64,000 nucleotides of DNA from contig JBMHDV010000027.1 in NCBI GenBank assembly GCA_049889215.1, positions 62,001-126,000 of the forward strand, written 5' to 3'. Numbering within the stretch: the stretch's first letter is position 1; each line of letters starts with the position of its first letter. The notes below the pieces were generated by a model. That model was not told where the DNA came from. It did not search any database and saw nothing but the letters and a program-made list of their open reading frames with translations. Of the stretch, positions 55,094 through 64,000 are shown one piece after another. The position numbers and the translations under genes were made by a program. The stretch comes from UBA817 sp049889215. Its GTDB lineage: Bacteria > Margulisbacteria > Marinamargulisbacteria > UBA817.

Positions 55094-55900
55094 ATGAGAG
55101 AATACCTAAATTTAATACAACATATTTTAGATACTGGCGAAGAAAAGTCTGATCGAACAGGCACAGGGACCATTTCAACCTTTGGCACACAAAGTCGTTA
55201 TGATTTGCGCGATGGGTTTCCACTTGTAACAACCAAAAAAGTATACTTTGATAGCATGCTACGTGAATTATTATGGTTTATTCGAGGTGCAACCAATATT
55301 AACGATAATTTAAATACAAAAATTTGGGATGCTTGGGCTGACAATGACGGTAATTTAGGACCAATTTATGGATATCAATGGCGATTTTGGGAAAAATATG
55401 AAACTAAAGATGATGGGTCACTAAACAAATCTCATATTGATCAATTAACGCAGCTTATTGATGGCTTAAAAAATAATCCAGATTCCAGACGCCACATTGT
55501 GACAGCTTGGAATGTTGCCGATTTAGATCGCATGGCGTTGCCACCATGCCATACCTTTTTTCAGTGTTATGCTTCTAATGGTCATCTTGACCTGCAATTG
55601 TATCAACGTTCAGCTGATGTTGCTGTTGGTGTACCATTTAACATTGCAAGTTATTCATTGTTACTCATGATGCTTGCCAAAGAATGTTCGCTTAAACCAC
55701 GTTACTTTGTACACACCATTGGTGATGCTCATTTGTATTCAAATCACTTGGAAGGCGTTAAACAGCAATTAACCCGTTCGCCAAAGCCTCGACCAGTGGT
55801 TGAAATAGCAGATAAACCATTTTTTGAATTAACCTTTGATGATTTCGAACTAAAAAATTACACACATGACGAATTTATAAAGTTTGAGGTTGCTGTGTAA
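55094..55900 (+). CDS. thyA: Thymidylate synthase
   Basis: 268 residues. SDRTGTGT, RELLWFIRGATN, the catalytic Cys152 in ALPPCHTFFQ, and LMMLAKECSL and GDAHLYSNH are typical ThyA. It converts dUMP to dTMP with methylene-tetrahydrofolate. folA overlaps by 1 nt, the classic thyA-folA pair. No ribosome site; TATGAT lies 5 nt before the ATG. Confidence 0.96.
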   Translation: MREYLNLIQHILDTGEEKSDRTGTGTISTFGTQSRYDLRDGFPLVTTKKVYFDSMLRELLWFIRGATNINDNLNTKIWDAWADNDGNLGPIYGYQWRFWEKYETKDDGSLNKSHIDQLTQLIDGLKNNPDSRRHIVTAWNVADLDRMALPPCHTFFQCYASNGHLDLQLYQRSADVAVGVPFNIASYSLLLMMLAKECSLKPRYFVHTIGDAHLYSNHLEGVKQQLTRSPKPRPVVEIADKPFFELTFDDFELKNYTHDEFIKFEVAV

Positions 55901-56406
55901 TGGCATTTGATGTTGTTGTTGCGCATGATTTAAAGCAAGGAATTGGCATAAATAATAGTCTTCCTTGGCACTGTAAGGCTGATATGGCTCATTTTAAAGC
56001 CTTAACAACAGATTTAAAAAGCAATAAGGAAAATACCGTAATTATGGGACGAAAAACATGGGAGTCCATTCCAGAAAAGTTTCGCCCATTACCAGGCAGG
56101 AAAAACATTGTTTTATCCAAGTCCCAGCCAACAATTGAGGGTGCCGTTGTGGCCTCATCGTTGGCAGATGCCCTTGAGAAGGCAGGCACTGATTCAAATG
56201 TTTTTGTTATTGGGGGTGGTCAGCTTTATCAAGAAGCCATTCAACATAACGAGTGCAATACCTTGCATGTCACTAAAATATTCTCCACATTTGAATGTGA
56301 TGCTCATTTTCCTGACTATTCCAATTTTAATTGTACATTTGCGTCCAATATCTGGGTTACGAATACAGTAAATTGTGCATTTTTTAGATACGAAAAGAAA
56401 GTCTAA
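55900..56406 (+). CDS. folA: Dihydrofolate reductase
   Basis: 168 residues. IGINNSLPWHCKADMAHFKALT, NTVIMGRKTWESIP, NIVLSKS and VFVIGGGQLYQEAI are typical DHFR motifs, with Asp in the active site helix. It regenerates tetrahydrofolate used by ThyA. Starts in the thyA stop (TAATG); its stop overlaps the convergent oxidoreductase by 4 nt. Confidence 0.95.
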   Translation: MAFDVVVAHDLKQGIGINNSLPWHCKADMAHFKALTTDLKSNKENTVIMGRKTWESIPEKFRPLPGRKNIVLSKSQPTIEGAVVASSLADALEKAGTDSNVFVIGGGQLYQEAIQHNECNTLHVTKIFSTFECDAHFPDYSNFNCTFASNIWVTNTVNCAFFRYEKKV

Positions 56407-57827
56407 TTGGCAATTCGTTTTGCCATTCCTCTAAAAATAACTTCATGAGGCAAGTGTAAGCCATACCAATATAACCTCCCCATGATTCCTCGTGGCCGAA
56501 AAGTAGCCTCTTGTCGCAATAGTGTTTTGCCATCCTCATTATAAATAGACCACTCCAACCAGGCTTGCCCTGGCAACTTCATTTCAGCGTAAAGCAATAA
56601 CCGTTTTTCCTGTTTATTTGCTAAAATTACTCGCCAAAAATCCAATGCATCTCCAGGGTTTATTTTTGTTGCGTGTGTGCGGCCTCGACGTAATCCAACA
56701 CCCCCAATGCACTTATCAATAAACCCACGAATCCGCCATAAGAAATTACCAAAATACCAGCCATTATCTCCACCAATTGACCATAAGCGATCAATGCATG
56801 CAATCTCATCGGTTAATGGAATAATTTGAACGTTTTTTAAACACCCATAGGACGGCACTTGAATATATTTGGCCATGGTATTTGATTTTGTAATATGCCA
56901 ACTATCTTTCCAACTTGAAATAACCGTATTTTCCTCGATTCGTGTAAATGTGCGCTTTAACGACGCATCAAAATTGAGGTATTTTATGGACGGAATCAAT
57001 TGTTTTATGCGGTCATCCACACAGATGCTATCAGATTTCATGCTATCAACCAAATACTTTGCTAACGAAAAGTTTGTGGACGTGACAAAATACAACCACA
57101 TTGAAGATAATTTGAGTGATAATACGGGAACTGAAATAATGTATCGTTTTAATTGTCGAAATTTTGCAAATTTAAGCATCATGTCTTTAAACGTTAATGT
57201 TTCGGCACCGCCAACATCAAAAACATCATCATAGCACGCTTTTTGGTGAACAACTTTGAGTAATAATTGAATAATATTATGAATTGAGATAGGTTGGCAT
57301 CGATTATTAATCCACTTCGGCGCTACCATAACAGGTAATTTTTCAACCAAGTCTCGAATAATTTCAAATGATGCTGATCCTGAACCAAGAATAATACTTG
57401 CCCTTAAAACTGTGGTTGGAATGTGGCTTTGTAGAAGAATATTTTCAACATTGACCCGTGATTTCAAATGCAGTGATAAATGAGCATAGTTTGCAAGACC
57501 ACTGAGATAAATAATTTGCTCGCATTGCGTGGGTTTTAACAGTTTTAAAAAATTTAGTGCGAGAGTTGCTTCCATATTTTCCAGATCTTTGACTCGGTCA
57601 CTCATGGCATGCACTAAAAAATAAGCAACATCAATATCCTTAGGCGCGGAGGAAAGGCCCTCTCCAGTCAATAAATCAGCAATAATGACGTTGCAGCCTA
57701 GGTTTGTAAAGTAATCCACTCGCTCTGGCTGTCGAATTAAGCATGTAACCGTATGATTGTCTTTTAAAAGCGCTGGAATTAATCGCTTTCCAATATAGCC
57801 AGTAGCACCCGTTAATAAAACATGCAT
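56403..57827 (-). CDS. NAD(P)-dependent epimerase-like protein with DUF2867 domain
   Basis: 474 residues. Atypical SDR Rossmann fold at the N-terminus (VLLTGATGYIGKRLIPALL, TVLRASIILGSGSASFEII) to about residue 300, then a SRPBCC-like DUF2867 domain (LWSIGGDNGWYFGNFLWRIRGFIDKCIGGVGLRRGR, FWRVILANKQEKRLLLYAEMKLPGQAWLEW). This two-domain form is known in many bacteria but its substrate is not. It follows the SDR gene upstream by 12 nt and probably shares its promoter. Confidence 0.83.
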   Translation of the reverse strand: MHVLLTGATGYIGKRLIPALLKDNHTVTCLIRQPERVDYFTNLGCNVIIADLLTGEGLSSAPKDIDVAYFLVHAMSDRVKDLENMEATLALNFLKLLKPTQCEQIIYLSGLANYAHLSLHLKSRVNVENILLQSHIPTTVLRASIILGSGSASFEIIRDLVEKLPVMVAPKWINNRCQPISIHNIIQLLLKVVHQKACYDDVFDVGGAETLTFKDMMLKFAKFRQLKRYIISVPVLSLKLSSMWLYFVTSTNFSLAKYLVDSMKSDSICVDDRIKQLIPSIKYLNFDASLKRTFTRIEENTVISSWKDSWHITKSNTMAKYIQVPSYGCLKNVQIIPLTDEIACIDRLWSIGGDNGWYFGNFLWRIRGFIDKCIGGVGLRRGRTHATKINPGDALDFWRVILANKQEKRLLLYAEMKLPGQAWLEWSIYNEDGKTLLRQEATFRPRGIMGRLYWYGLHLPHEVIFRGMAKRIAN

Positions 57828-57839
57828 AATAACACGGCC

Positions 57840-58562
57840 TTATTCAGGGATTTTTTCTCCGTCCCAAGCAAATACATATCCACTATCATCAACAGACACC
57901 TGATCAATAATATTATCGAAAATATATTTAGCGGACTGTGCTGGTGTAAATAACTTGTGTTCAGGCACATGATTTTGAAACGGCTCAGATAAAGCTGTAT
58001 CAACTGTTCCAGGGTGAATACCAAAAATGGTCAGTGTTTTATTGTACCGTTTCATTTCTATAGCTGCAGTACGTAAAATCATATTTAATGCAGCTTTCGC
58101 TGCACGGTAAGAATACCATCCACCCAGTTTATTATCACCAATACTCCCCACGCGTGCGGTTAAAAACCCCATCTTCGCAGGGCTGGCTTTGCTCATGTGT
58201 TTAGCAACATGCTTAATAATCATCGCATGAGTAATTGCGTTGACTTTGTATGACCAAACCATATGATCAATATCCAATTGCCCCAATTTTTTTTCAGGCA
58301 TGATATTGGGTTGGTGCAGTGCCCCAATGGCACTTAAACATAAATCAAATGGCTGACTTGAATGACTTGCAATGATTTCAGCAAGGCTATTGTCATCATC
58401 TGGGTCCCAATGTACCTGTTTTACTCTGTCATCAACAAGCTGTAGTGATGACGAGTATCGTAATGGCACCAGAATGTGACAATGTGGGTAACGTTGCAAT
58501 AACTCGTTAATAAGAGCTGCACCAACCCCTCCAGATCCCCCAAATACAATGGCTTGTTCCAT
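57840..58562 (-). CDS. Short-chain dehydrogenase/reductase (C-factor-like)
   Basis: 240 residues. Nucleotide motif IVFGGSGGVGAALI, NAG-like CLSAIGALH and the catalytic tetrad with S in RVGSIGDNK, YSYRAAK (Tyr-x-x-x-Lys). GIHPGTVDTAL fits the CsgA/C-factor-like SDR group. The leading substrate is unknown. TATAAC (58574-58569) lies 6 nt before the ATG with no ribosome site. Operon with the DUF2867 protein. Confidence 0.83.
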   Translation of the reverse strand: MEQAIVFGGSGGVGAALINELLQRYPHCHILVPLRYSSSLQLVDDRVKQVHWDPDDDNSLAEIIASHSSQPFDLCLSAIGALHQPNIMPEKKLGQLDIDHMVWSYKVNAITHAMIIKHVAKHMSKASPAKMGFLTARVGSIGDNKLGGWYSYRAAKAALNMILRTAAIEMKRYNKTLTIFGIHPGTVDTALSEPFQNHVPEHKLFTPAQSAKYIFDNIIDQVSVDDSGYVFAWDGEKIPE

Positions 58563-58593
58563 AATTTAGTTATACCCAAAAATCACAAAAAAA

Positions 58594-58625
58594 TCACAAA
58601 AAAAAGGGCCGCATAAGCGACCCTT
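58594..58625 (-). terminator. Rho-independent terminator of the small barrel gene
   Basis: On the minus strand AAGGGTCGC-TTAT-GCGGCCCTT forms a 9-bp stem (one G-U) with a 4-nt loop, followed by eight T. It starts 29 nt after the stop of the gene at 58654-59148 and lies just upstream of the -10 of the SDR gene. Confidence 0.9.
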
Positions 58626-58653
58626 AAATTTGTGTTTAATTTCGATTAGGAAA

Positions 58654-59148
58654 TTAGAATAAGTAAGCTACACCAACTCTTCCATTTGAGAAAAGAGCAG
58701 TAGTTTTTTCATCAGATGTTGGAAGGCCAAGTGCATTAGCTTTATATTTCAGAGTGTTTGTAGAATAAATATCTGCTTGAGTTGTTAATACAATGTTAGA
58801 AGATAATGCTCTTTCAAAACCTGCAGACAAAGCAATTGTGGTGTTAGTATCAATATCAGTACCAAAAGCTTTTCCAGAAATAGTAGCGTAGTTAACACCC
58901 GCTGTTAAAGCAGTTACTGAATCTAATGCAATTTTATAGTTTGCACCAACTGTAATTTTAGTTCCTTCAGATTTTGCAGTTGCATCATTCGTTGAATTTG
59001 AAAACGATACTTGTGCGTTGTACATATCATCAGTAATGAAAGCACCTAAGCCATTTTCTTGCTCACCGATAATTCCGAATCTTGGTGCAGCATTTGTTGC
59101 AGTTGCAACAACTAATAACATAACGATAGATAATATTGATTTTTTCAT
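58654..59148 (-). CDS. Small outer-membrane barrel protein
   Basis: 164 residues. Signal peptide MKKSILSIVMLLVVATATNAAP, then eight or so amphipathic strands (AQVSFSNS, GTKITVGANYKIAL, TALTAGVNYATI, NTTIALSAGFERAL, NIVLTTQADIYS) and a final VGVAYLF with the terminal Phe expected by the BAM machinery. A strong own promoter, AAGGAGAT site and a canonical terminator suggest an abundant porin-like protein. No family is recognised. Confidence 0.75.
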   Translation of the reverse strand: MKKSILSIVMLLVVATATNAAPRFGIIGEQENGLGAFITDDMYNAQVSFSNSTNDATAKSEGTKITVGANYKIALDSVTALTAGVNYATISGKAFGTDIDTNTTIALSAGFERALSSNIVLTTQADIYSTNTLKYKANALGLPTSDEKTTALFSNGRVGVAYLF

Positions 59149-59203
59149 TTTAATAATCTCCTTAAGATTTTTGTAGGTTGTAAAAAATTTAGTAGTTTAA
59201 ATA

Positions 59204-59232
59204 TTTATACATACACCCCTTTCTTATATCAA
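59204..59232 (-). promoter_or_regulatory. Promoter of the small barrel gene
   Basis: On the minus strand TTGATA (59232-59227), 17 bp, TATAAA (59209-59204), leaving a leader of about 50 nt with AAGGAGAT. The rest of the 195-bp gap to the moxR gene is AT-rich with nothing else recognised except the moxR -10. Confidence 0.7.
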
Positions 59233-59306
59233 TAATTTTGAAATATGATCTAATTCTACTTTTAATTTTTTTGAAATTCAAACTTTTCTTATGTCCCATG
59301 AATGCC

Positions 59307-59312
59307 TATAAT
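59307..59312 (+). promoter_or_regulatory. -10 of the moxR-bat operon
   Basis: Perfect TATAAT, about 31 nt before the ATG at 59344; the -35 region (TTTTCT) is poor. Confidence 0.45.
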
Positions 59313-59343
59313 AATGAAGGAGCTTTTTAGATGGGAGATAAAA

Positions 59344-60342
59344 ATGAACCAAACCGTTAGTCAAGAACAATCAACAAATGACTTAATCAAAACAGCAAAT
59401 GATCAAATATCTATTTTGAATCAACAATGGCAAGCTGTAATTGTTGGCCAACACGATATTTTAGAAAAAGTTTTAGTCGCTTTATTAGCAAATGGACATG
59501 TTTTGTTAGAAGGTGTTCCTGGGTTAGCTAAAACACTCATTATTAACACACTGGCTCAATTACTCGGTGGGCAATACAAGCGGATTCAATTTACTCCAGA
59601 TTTATTACCCAGCGATATTACTGGAACACAAATATACAATACACAAAAACAGTCATTTGATACTAAAAAAGGACCCCTCTTTGCCCAGTTTATACTAGCG
59701 GATGAAATTAATCGGGCCCCAGCTAAAGTTCAAAGTGCACTATTAGAAAGCATGCAAGAACGTCAGGTTACTATTGGAAATGACACTTATAAACTTCCCG
59801 CACCATTTTTTGTTTTAGCAACCCAAAACCCATTGGATCAAGATGGTACTTATCCATTGCCAGAAGCACAAATGGACAGATTCATTTTTAAGACGGTGTT
59901 AACCTACCCAACAATTGACGAAGAAAAAGAGATCATTAAACGGTTTCAACAAGGGTTTCCAACCATTAGTAATGCCGTTATGGACATTAATGCCATTAGC
60001 AATATTCAACAATTGGCAGGTCAAATTTACATCGATGAAAAGGTAAGTGAGTACGTTGTCAGATTAATCACGGCAACTCGACAACCAGAGCAGTTTGGGT
60101 TGGATCATTTGCAACCATACATTCGTTGTGGAGCATCACCCCGAGCAACAATTGCATTTATCACAGCATCAAAGGCATATGCATTTTTACAGCGACGAAA
60201 CTATGTAATTCCTGAAGACATTAAACATCTTGCATACGATGTTTTGCGTCATCGGTTAAATTTAACGTTTGCAGCAGAGGCAGAGTCAATGACGGCCGAC
60301 AAAATCATTGAAACGATTCTTGGTAATGTTGAGGTTCCTTAG
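59344..60342 (+). CDS. MoxR-family AAA+ ATPase
   Basis: 332 residues. Walker A LLEGVPGLAKT (Ala in place of the usual Gly before K), ADEINRAPAKVQSALLESMQERQVT and ATQNPLDQDGTYPLPEAQMDRF are MoxR signatures. These chaperone-like ATPases work with VWA proteins, here the Bat proteins downstream. The start at 59344 has GGGAGATAA 5 nt upstream; the ATG at 59302 lies inside the -10 region and is rejected. First gene of the operon. Confidence 0.9.
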   Translation: MNQTVSQEQSTNDLIKTANDQISILNQQWQAVIVGQHDILEKVLVALLANGHVLLEGVPGLAKTLIINTLAQLLGGQYKRIQFTPDLLPSDITGTQIYNTQKQSFDTKKGPLFAQFILADEINRAPAKVQSALLESMQERQVTIGNDTYKLPAPFFVLATQNPLDQDGTYPLPEAQMDRFIFKTVLTYPTIDEEKEIIKRFQQGFPTISNAVMDINAISNIQQLAGQIYIDEKVSEYVVRLITATRQPEQFGLDHLQPYIRCGASPRATIAFITASKAYAFLQRRNYVIPEDIKHLAYDVLRHRLNLTFAAEAESMTADKIIETILGNVEVP

Positions 60343-61208
60343 TGAACGCTAAGGAACTATTAAAAAAAATTCGCACCATCGAAATTCAAACCAAGGGCTG
60401 GGTGGATTCTATTTTTAGTGGGGCCTATCATTCTCGGTTTAAAGGGCAAGGCGTGCATTTTAATGAAGTTCGGCAATACGCCTACGGTGATGACATTCGA
60501 CGAATTGATTGGCGAGTCACCGCCAAATTGAATGAACCTTACATTAAAGAGTTTGAAGAAGAACGAGATTTAGTAGCAATCATTGCTGTTGATATGAGCC
60601 AATCACAGTTTTACCAGTCGGGAGACCAATCCAAGTTAGATAAAGCACTCGAAATTGCGGGTATCTTAGGTTTTTCAGCTGTAGCAAATGGCGATCAAGT
60701 TGGATTAGCGTTATTTACAGATGCCGTTGAAACATTTATTCCACCCAAACAAGGGAAGCAACACATGTTTACCCTTCTTTCTCATATGGTGAACCATCAG
60801 CCGGCATCCAATCAAACCAACGTGCGCCAATTATGTCAGACCTTGATGAATGCATTAAATCGACGAAGTGTTATATTTTTACTATCTGACTTTATTTCTG
60901 ATAACTACGATACTGACTTTAGAACCCTAGCTCAGAAACATGATGTAATCCCAATTATCATTCAAGATCCTATTGAGGTAGCTATTCCACCTGCTGGAAT
61001 TGTTGCTTTGCAAGATGCTGAGACAGGTGAAGAAGTACTTTGTGATACCCGCTCATCAGAATTTCAGTCAAAAATAACAAGTGTTTTAAATAGCCGAAAA
61101 AAACAGCGTGAACGAATGTTTCAAAGTGTTGGGGTTCGGTCAATCAATATTTTGACTGAGGATGATGCCATAGCACCATTACAACAGTATTTTAGGGCTA
61201 GGAAATAA
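60342..61208 (+). CDS. DUF58 domain protein
   Basis: 288 residues. GVHFNEVRQYAYGDDIRRIDWRVTAK and a VWA-like core (VAIIAVDMSQSQFYQSG) are diagnostic of DUF58, the constant partner of MoxR ATPases. GTG start overlaps the moxR stop by 1 nt. The DMSQS in place of DxSxS leaves the MIDAS motif partly intact. Confidence 0.9.
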   Translation: MNAKELLKKIRTIEIQTKGWVDSIFSGAYHSRFKGQGVHFNEVRQYAYGDDIRRIDWRVTAKLNEPYIKEFEEERDLVAIIAVDMSQSQFYQSGDQSKLDKALEIAGILGFSAVANGDQVGLALFTDAVETFIPPKQGKQHMFTLLSHMVNHQPASNQTNVRQLCQTLMNALNRRSVIFLLSDFISDNYDTDFRTLAQKHDVIPIIIQDPIEVAIPPAGIVALQDAETGEEVLCDTRSSEFQSKITSVLNSRKKQRERMFQSVGVRSINILTEDDAIAPLQQYFRARK

Positions 61209-62056
61209 TGATACAAAGCATTTTTTTTGCGTTAATGTCAGTAGTAATACAGGGTCTTCCAACGCATTACCTATCCCCTGAAAAAGTCTTTGTTGGAGAT
61301 AAAATTACATATACGATTGAAGTGCCTGCTGAGGTTGTTATTGATTTAAAAGCCCCGACTTTAAATGGGTTAGAAATACTAGAAAATAGCATCGATCGTC
61401 GGCCAACGGCAACAGTTCATCAATTTTCTTATCAAGTATTTTCTATTGAGCCCATTATTATCCCAACAGTTTCAATTAACTCAATTAACGGACTGGCACC
61501 CACTACACTTAAGCCCATTATTTTATCTGTTCAGTCATTGGTATCACCAACAAAAAATCAGTTAAATGATATTGCACCCATTTTAAGTTTATTTTTTATT
61601 TCTTGGCCGCTTATTTCGTTTATTTTAATCGTTTTAATTCTTCTTGGTGTCAGCCTATATTCATGGCGAACAAAAAAGCGTAGGCAGCAAATTCAAGCAT
61701 CAGAAATTCCAGAAATCACACCATTTGAACATTTTCAAAAACAAATGCAACAACTGGAACAAACAATCAATTCAGATGATGAAGTGATACGAATAGCTTA
61801 TTTTAAATTAACTGAAATTTTCTTCACGTATTTTACAAATAAAACAAACATAAATGTAATTGATGCAACTACTGTTGAAATGAAACGCCTATTAAAATTG
61901 AACAAAACAATGGATCAATCGCTGACAAAATCACTCATTTTAATTGCCGAAGAATTGGATCATTTCAAGTTCAGTAAACATCCGGAAAGGTCAGAAGCAA
62001 GCATAAAGGACATGCTTAAGCGAATAAAAAAGATAGCTAAAGGAATGGAACAATGA
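61208..62056 (+). CDS. BatD-like membrane protein
   Basis: 282 residues. Signal peptide, then an Ig-like periplasmic part (VFVGDKITYTIEVPAEV, FSYQVFSIEPIIIPTV), one membrane helix near residues 130-152 (LISFILIVLILLGVSLYSW) and a cytosolic helical tail like DUF4381/BatD proteins. Part of the Bat system, with overlaps of 1 nt upstream and 4 nt downstream. Confidence 0.75.
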   Translation: MIQSIFFALMSVVIQGLPTHYLSPEKVFVGDKITYTIEVPAEVVIDLKAPTLNGLEILENSIDRRPTATVHQFSYQVFSIEPIIIPTVSINSINGLAPTTLKPIILSVQSLVSPTKNQLNDIAPILSLFFISWPLISFILIVLILLGVSLYSWRTKKRRQQIQASEIPEITPFEHFQKQMQQLEQTINSDDEVIRIAYFKLTEIFFTYFTNKTNINVIDATTVEMKRLLKLNKTMDQSLTKSLILIAEELDHFKFSKHPERSEASIKDMLKRIKKIAKGMEQ

Positions 62057-63057
62057 TTTTTAAATATCCTTTTATGTTTATTTTACTTGTCCCAATTTGC
62101 TTGATGTATAGTTTAGTCAAACGATCAAGAACAGATCACACAGTTAAATTTCCAAAAGCCAGTTGGATGACTCAATTAAAATCAAAAAGAGCCTTAAATG
62201 CAGTCAAATTGACTCGTTTTATTGAAATTATCACATTGTTATTGGTTGTTATTTCACTTGCCCAACCGCAACTTATTACTGCAAAAAAGTTACAACAGAA
62301 AAAGGGCATTGATATTGTTGTTGTACTCGATACGTCTGGCAGCATGAGCGCTGAAGATTTTAAACCAAAAAATAGAATAACAGTCGCTAAAAATACGTTA
62401 AATAAGTTCCTCAAGCAAAGACGTAATGATCGTATTGGGCTTATTGTTTTTGGGAAAGATGCAATTACCAAAGCTCCAATAACTTATGATCATGATATTA
62501 TTCTGAATCAATTAAGCCAAACGGATATTGGTGATGCTGGAGATGGAACAGCCATCGGGCTTGCTCTTGCAACAGGGGTTAATCGACTGGAGCAATCATC
62601 CGCAACATCAAAAATTATTATTTTACTAACAGATGGTGTGAATAATGCCGGTCAAATTGACCCAGTATCTGCAGCGCAATTTGCGAAAAATAAAAATATA
62701 AAAGTGTATACCATAGGGATTGGAACAATAAAGGGTGCTCCTATTCCAATTTATCATCCAACATATGGAAAAATTTATGCACGTTATCCAAATGGCCAAT
62801 TGGTGTTAACAGAGCTTGATGAAGAAGTTCTTAAAGAGATTTCAACAATTACAAATGGAAGGTATTTTAATGCGACAGATACTGATGAATTAAAAAAAAT
62901 CTATAAAGAAATTAATGAACTCGAAAAATCAACCATCGATTCAGCAAAGCAAATCATTGTTTTGGATATTTTTCCGTATCTATTGGCCATAATTATAGGC
63001 CTGTTACTTATTCGAGAAGGGTTAATGGTCTCGTATTTAGTTGGAGTTAGAACATGA
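62053..63057 (+). CDS. batA: BatA-like VWA domain protein
   Basis: 334 residues. N-terminal membrane segments (PFMFILLVPICLMYS, IEIITLLLVVISLAQP), a VWA domain with intact MIDAS DTSGSMS and TDGVNNAG, and a C-terminal membrane helix (FPYLLAIIIGLLLIREG). This is the Aerotolerance/BatA layout; such operons support envelope stress survival in Bacteroidota and spirochaetes. 4-nt overlaps on both sides. Confidence 0.87.
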   Translation: MIFKYPFMFILLVPICLMYSLVKRSRTDHTVKFPKASWMTQLKSKRALNAVKLTRFIEIITLLLVVISLAQPQLITAKKLQQKKGIDIVVVLDTSGSMSAEDFKPKNRITVAKNTLNKFLKQRRNDRIGLIVFGKDAITKAPITYDHDIILNQLSQTDIGDAGDGTAIGLALATGVNRLEQSSATSKIIILLTDGVNNAGQIDPVSAAQFAKNKNIKVYTIGIGTIKGAPIPIYHPTYGKIYARYPNGQLVLTELDEEVLKEISTITNGRYFNATDTDELKKIYKEINELEKSTIDSAKQIIVLDIFPYLLAIIIGLLLIREGLMVSYLVGVRT

Positions 63058-64000
63058 TTTTTTCAAATTCATTAGCCGCTTGGTTGTTATTTTTAGTTCC
63101 AATATTGGGACTTATTTATTATTTTAGGTTTAAAGATCGCCTAAAATTATGGCAGTTTTTTCAACATCAAAGTCGCTGGAATCAAACCATACAACTTAGT
63201 GATCAGGGCTTCTTTTTTTGGAAGAAAGCCATTGCATTAATTGTTTTATTACTAATGATCATTGCATTCATGAGACCTCAATTTGGAGAGCGCATTGAAA
63301 CAGTTGAGCGAAATGGCCGTCAAATTTATTTTATAATCGACACATCGTTAAGTATGTTAGCAAAAGATCAATCAACAACACGTTTAGAGGTTGCTAAATA
63401 TCATATCAATCAATTATTACCAAAGTTGCAAAACGATATTATGGGAATTATTCCCTATTCATCCACAGCTTACACGTATTTACCATTAACCAGTGATCTA
63501 TCAGCAATTACATTATTTTTAGATGATGTTTTTGTTGGAATGATTGGATCTGCTGGATCGAATATAATGAATGCGCTTCAAGTAGTAAGCAATTCAATTA
63601 AAAAACAAGGAAACAACGCATCAACCTTAATTATTTTTACTGATGGAGAATTTTCCAACGGGTTAGACCAAGACAAAATTGATGGGTTTTTTAATAATCA
63701 ACCGATTGATACCGTGGTTGTTGGATTAGGCTCAACTCAAGGAGATCCAATTCCATTAAACATTGATGGCACCATTAACTATAAAAAAGATGGTGCTGGG
63801 AATATCGTTATTTCTAAGCGGAATGACACCAACCTTTCTCGCTTAGCAGAGGTTACCAACGGTAAAGTGTTTGATGGTAACTTAAGTCCGATTGTTGCAG
63901 AAAAGATTTACGTGTATTTATCGAATTTAGAAACCCAATTACTGCAACAAAAACAGAAGGTAACCAAAATAGACCGCTACCACTGGGTATTAATGATCGT
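63054..64000 (+). CDS. batB: BatB-like VWA domain protein (cut by window end)
   Basis: 315 codons seen, no stop inside the window. Two N-terminal membrane segments (AAWLLFLVPILGLIYYF, ALIVLLLMIIAFMRPQ), a VWA domain with DTSLSML and FTDGEF (MIDAS intact) and the start of a third membrane part at the end (YHWVLMIV). Pairs with the BatA-like protein upstream. The operon probably continues with BatC/E-type TPR proteins beyond the edge. Confidence 0.87.
   Translation, partial: MIFSNSLAAWLLFLVPILGLIYYFRFKDRLKLWQFFQHQSRWNQTIQLSDQGFFFWKKAIALIVLLLMIIAFMRPQFGERIETVERNGRQIYFIIDTSLSMLAKDQSTTRLEVAKYHINQLLPKLQNDIMGIIPYSSTAYTYLPLTSDLSAITLFLDDVFVGMIGSAGSNIMNALQVVSNSIKKQGNNASTLIIFTDGEFSNGLDQDKIDGFFNNQPIDTVVVGLGSTQGDPIPLNIDGTINYKKDGAGNIVISKRNDTNLSRLAEVTNGKVFDGNLSPIVAEKIYVYLSNLETQLLQQKQKVTKIDRYHWVLMI

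Noticed and set aside
1..64000. tRNA, rRNA, CRISPR arrays, transposases, prophage genes
   Set aside because: None recognised on reading the window; gaps between genes are short and no direct-repeat array or transposase motif was found. A tRNA or ncRNA scan was not possible.

Overview
This window carries a probable replication origin of an AT-rich, double-membraned (diderm) bacterium. Diderm markers are a TamB/Omp85 (TamA-like) pair, several small beta-barrel-like proteins with signal peptides, and a very large outer-surface protein. The rest is MreB, an amidase and MurI for the wall, ClpC, DciA next to recF, a cyanobacteria-like kinase/AAA architecture and an RsbRD-type sensor. Together these do not look proteobacterial or like a Gram-positive. 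An uncultured lineage near Cyanobacteria (for example Margulisbacteria) is my guess only; the sequence does not prove it.

Left arm (1-20 kb, mostly minus strand): UbiA-like membrane protein (cut by the window edge), hemW, mreB, a secreted protein with a FlgD/T9SS-like C-terminal domain, metG, and an OTU-protease-like protein divergent from an RsbRD-sigma54 activator. Then holA and two small proteins (plus strand), and one long minus-strand operon lrp-aminotransferase-cvpA-thrC-tamB-tamA. From 20.2 to 33.2 kb the genes are on the plus strand: an XRE regulator with a pseudokinase-AAA-repeat protein, queA, the 1550-residue surface protein, an amidase and murI. From 33.2 to 38.7 kb lies the minus-strand origin block: receiver, a 29-residue bS22/mS38-like ribosomal protein, dciA, recF, dnaN, the dnaN/dnaA gap with an AT tract, DnaA-trio-like repeats and DnaA boxes, dnaA with a second box cluster at its promoter, and a methyltransferase.

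Right arm (38.8-64 kb): mnmG-rsmG, parB-parA with parS sites inside mnmG and parA, clpC-radA, rpsB-tsf-dgt, trxA, an unusual HMG-CoA-reductase-like protein behind rpe, a MerR regulator, pepP, thyA-folA, two SDR-type proteins, a small porin-like barrel, and a MoxR-DUF58-Bat operon running off the right edge. By eye the plus strand is C-rich/G-poor left of about 36.5 kb and G-rich right of about 38.8 kb, as expected for bidirectional replication from here.

The points most worth following up are: (1) an HMGR homologue whose two halves keep complementary catalytic residues; (2) a recurrent promoter layout with the -10 hexamer 6-7 nt from the ATG, implying many leaderless mRNAs; (3) a Bacillus-like bipartite origin; (4) an OTU-like protease candidate; (5) a pseudokinase-AAA regulator; (6) a SprA-like surface protein together with a FlgD/T9SS-like cargo domain. 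No tRNA, rRNA, CRISPR array or insertion sequence was seen.
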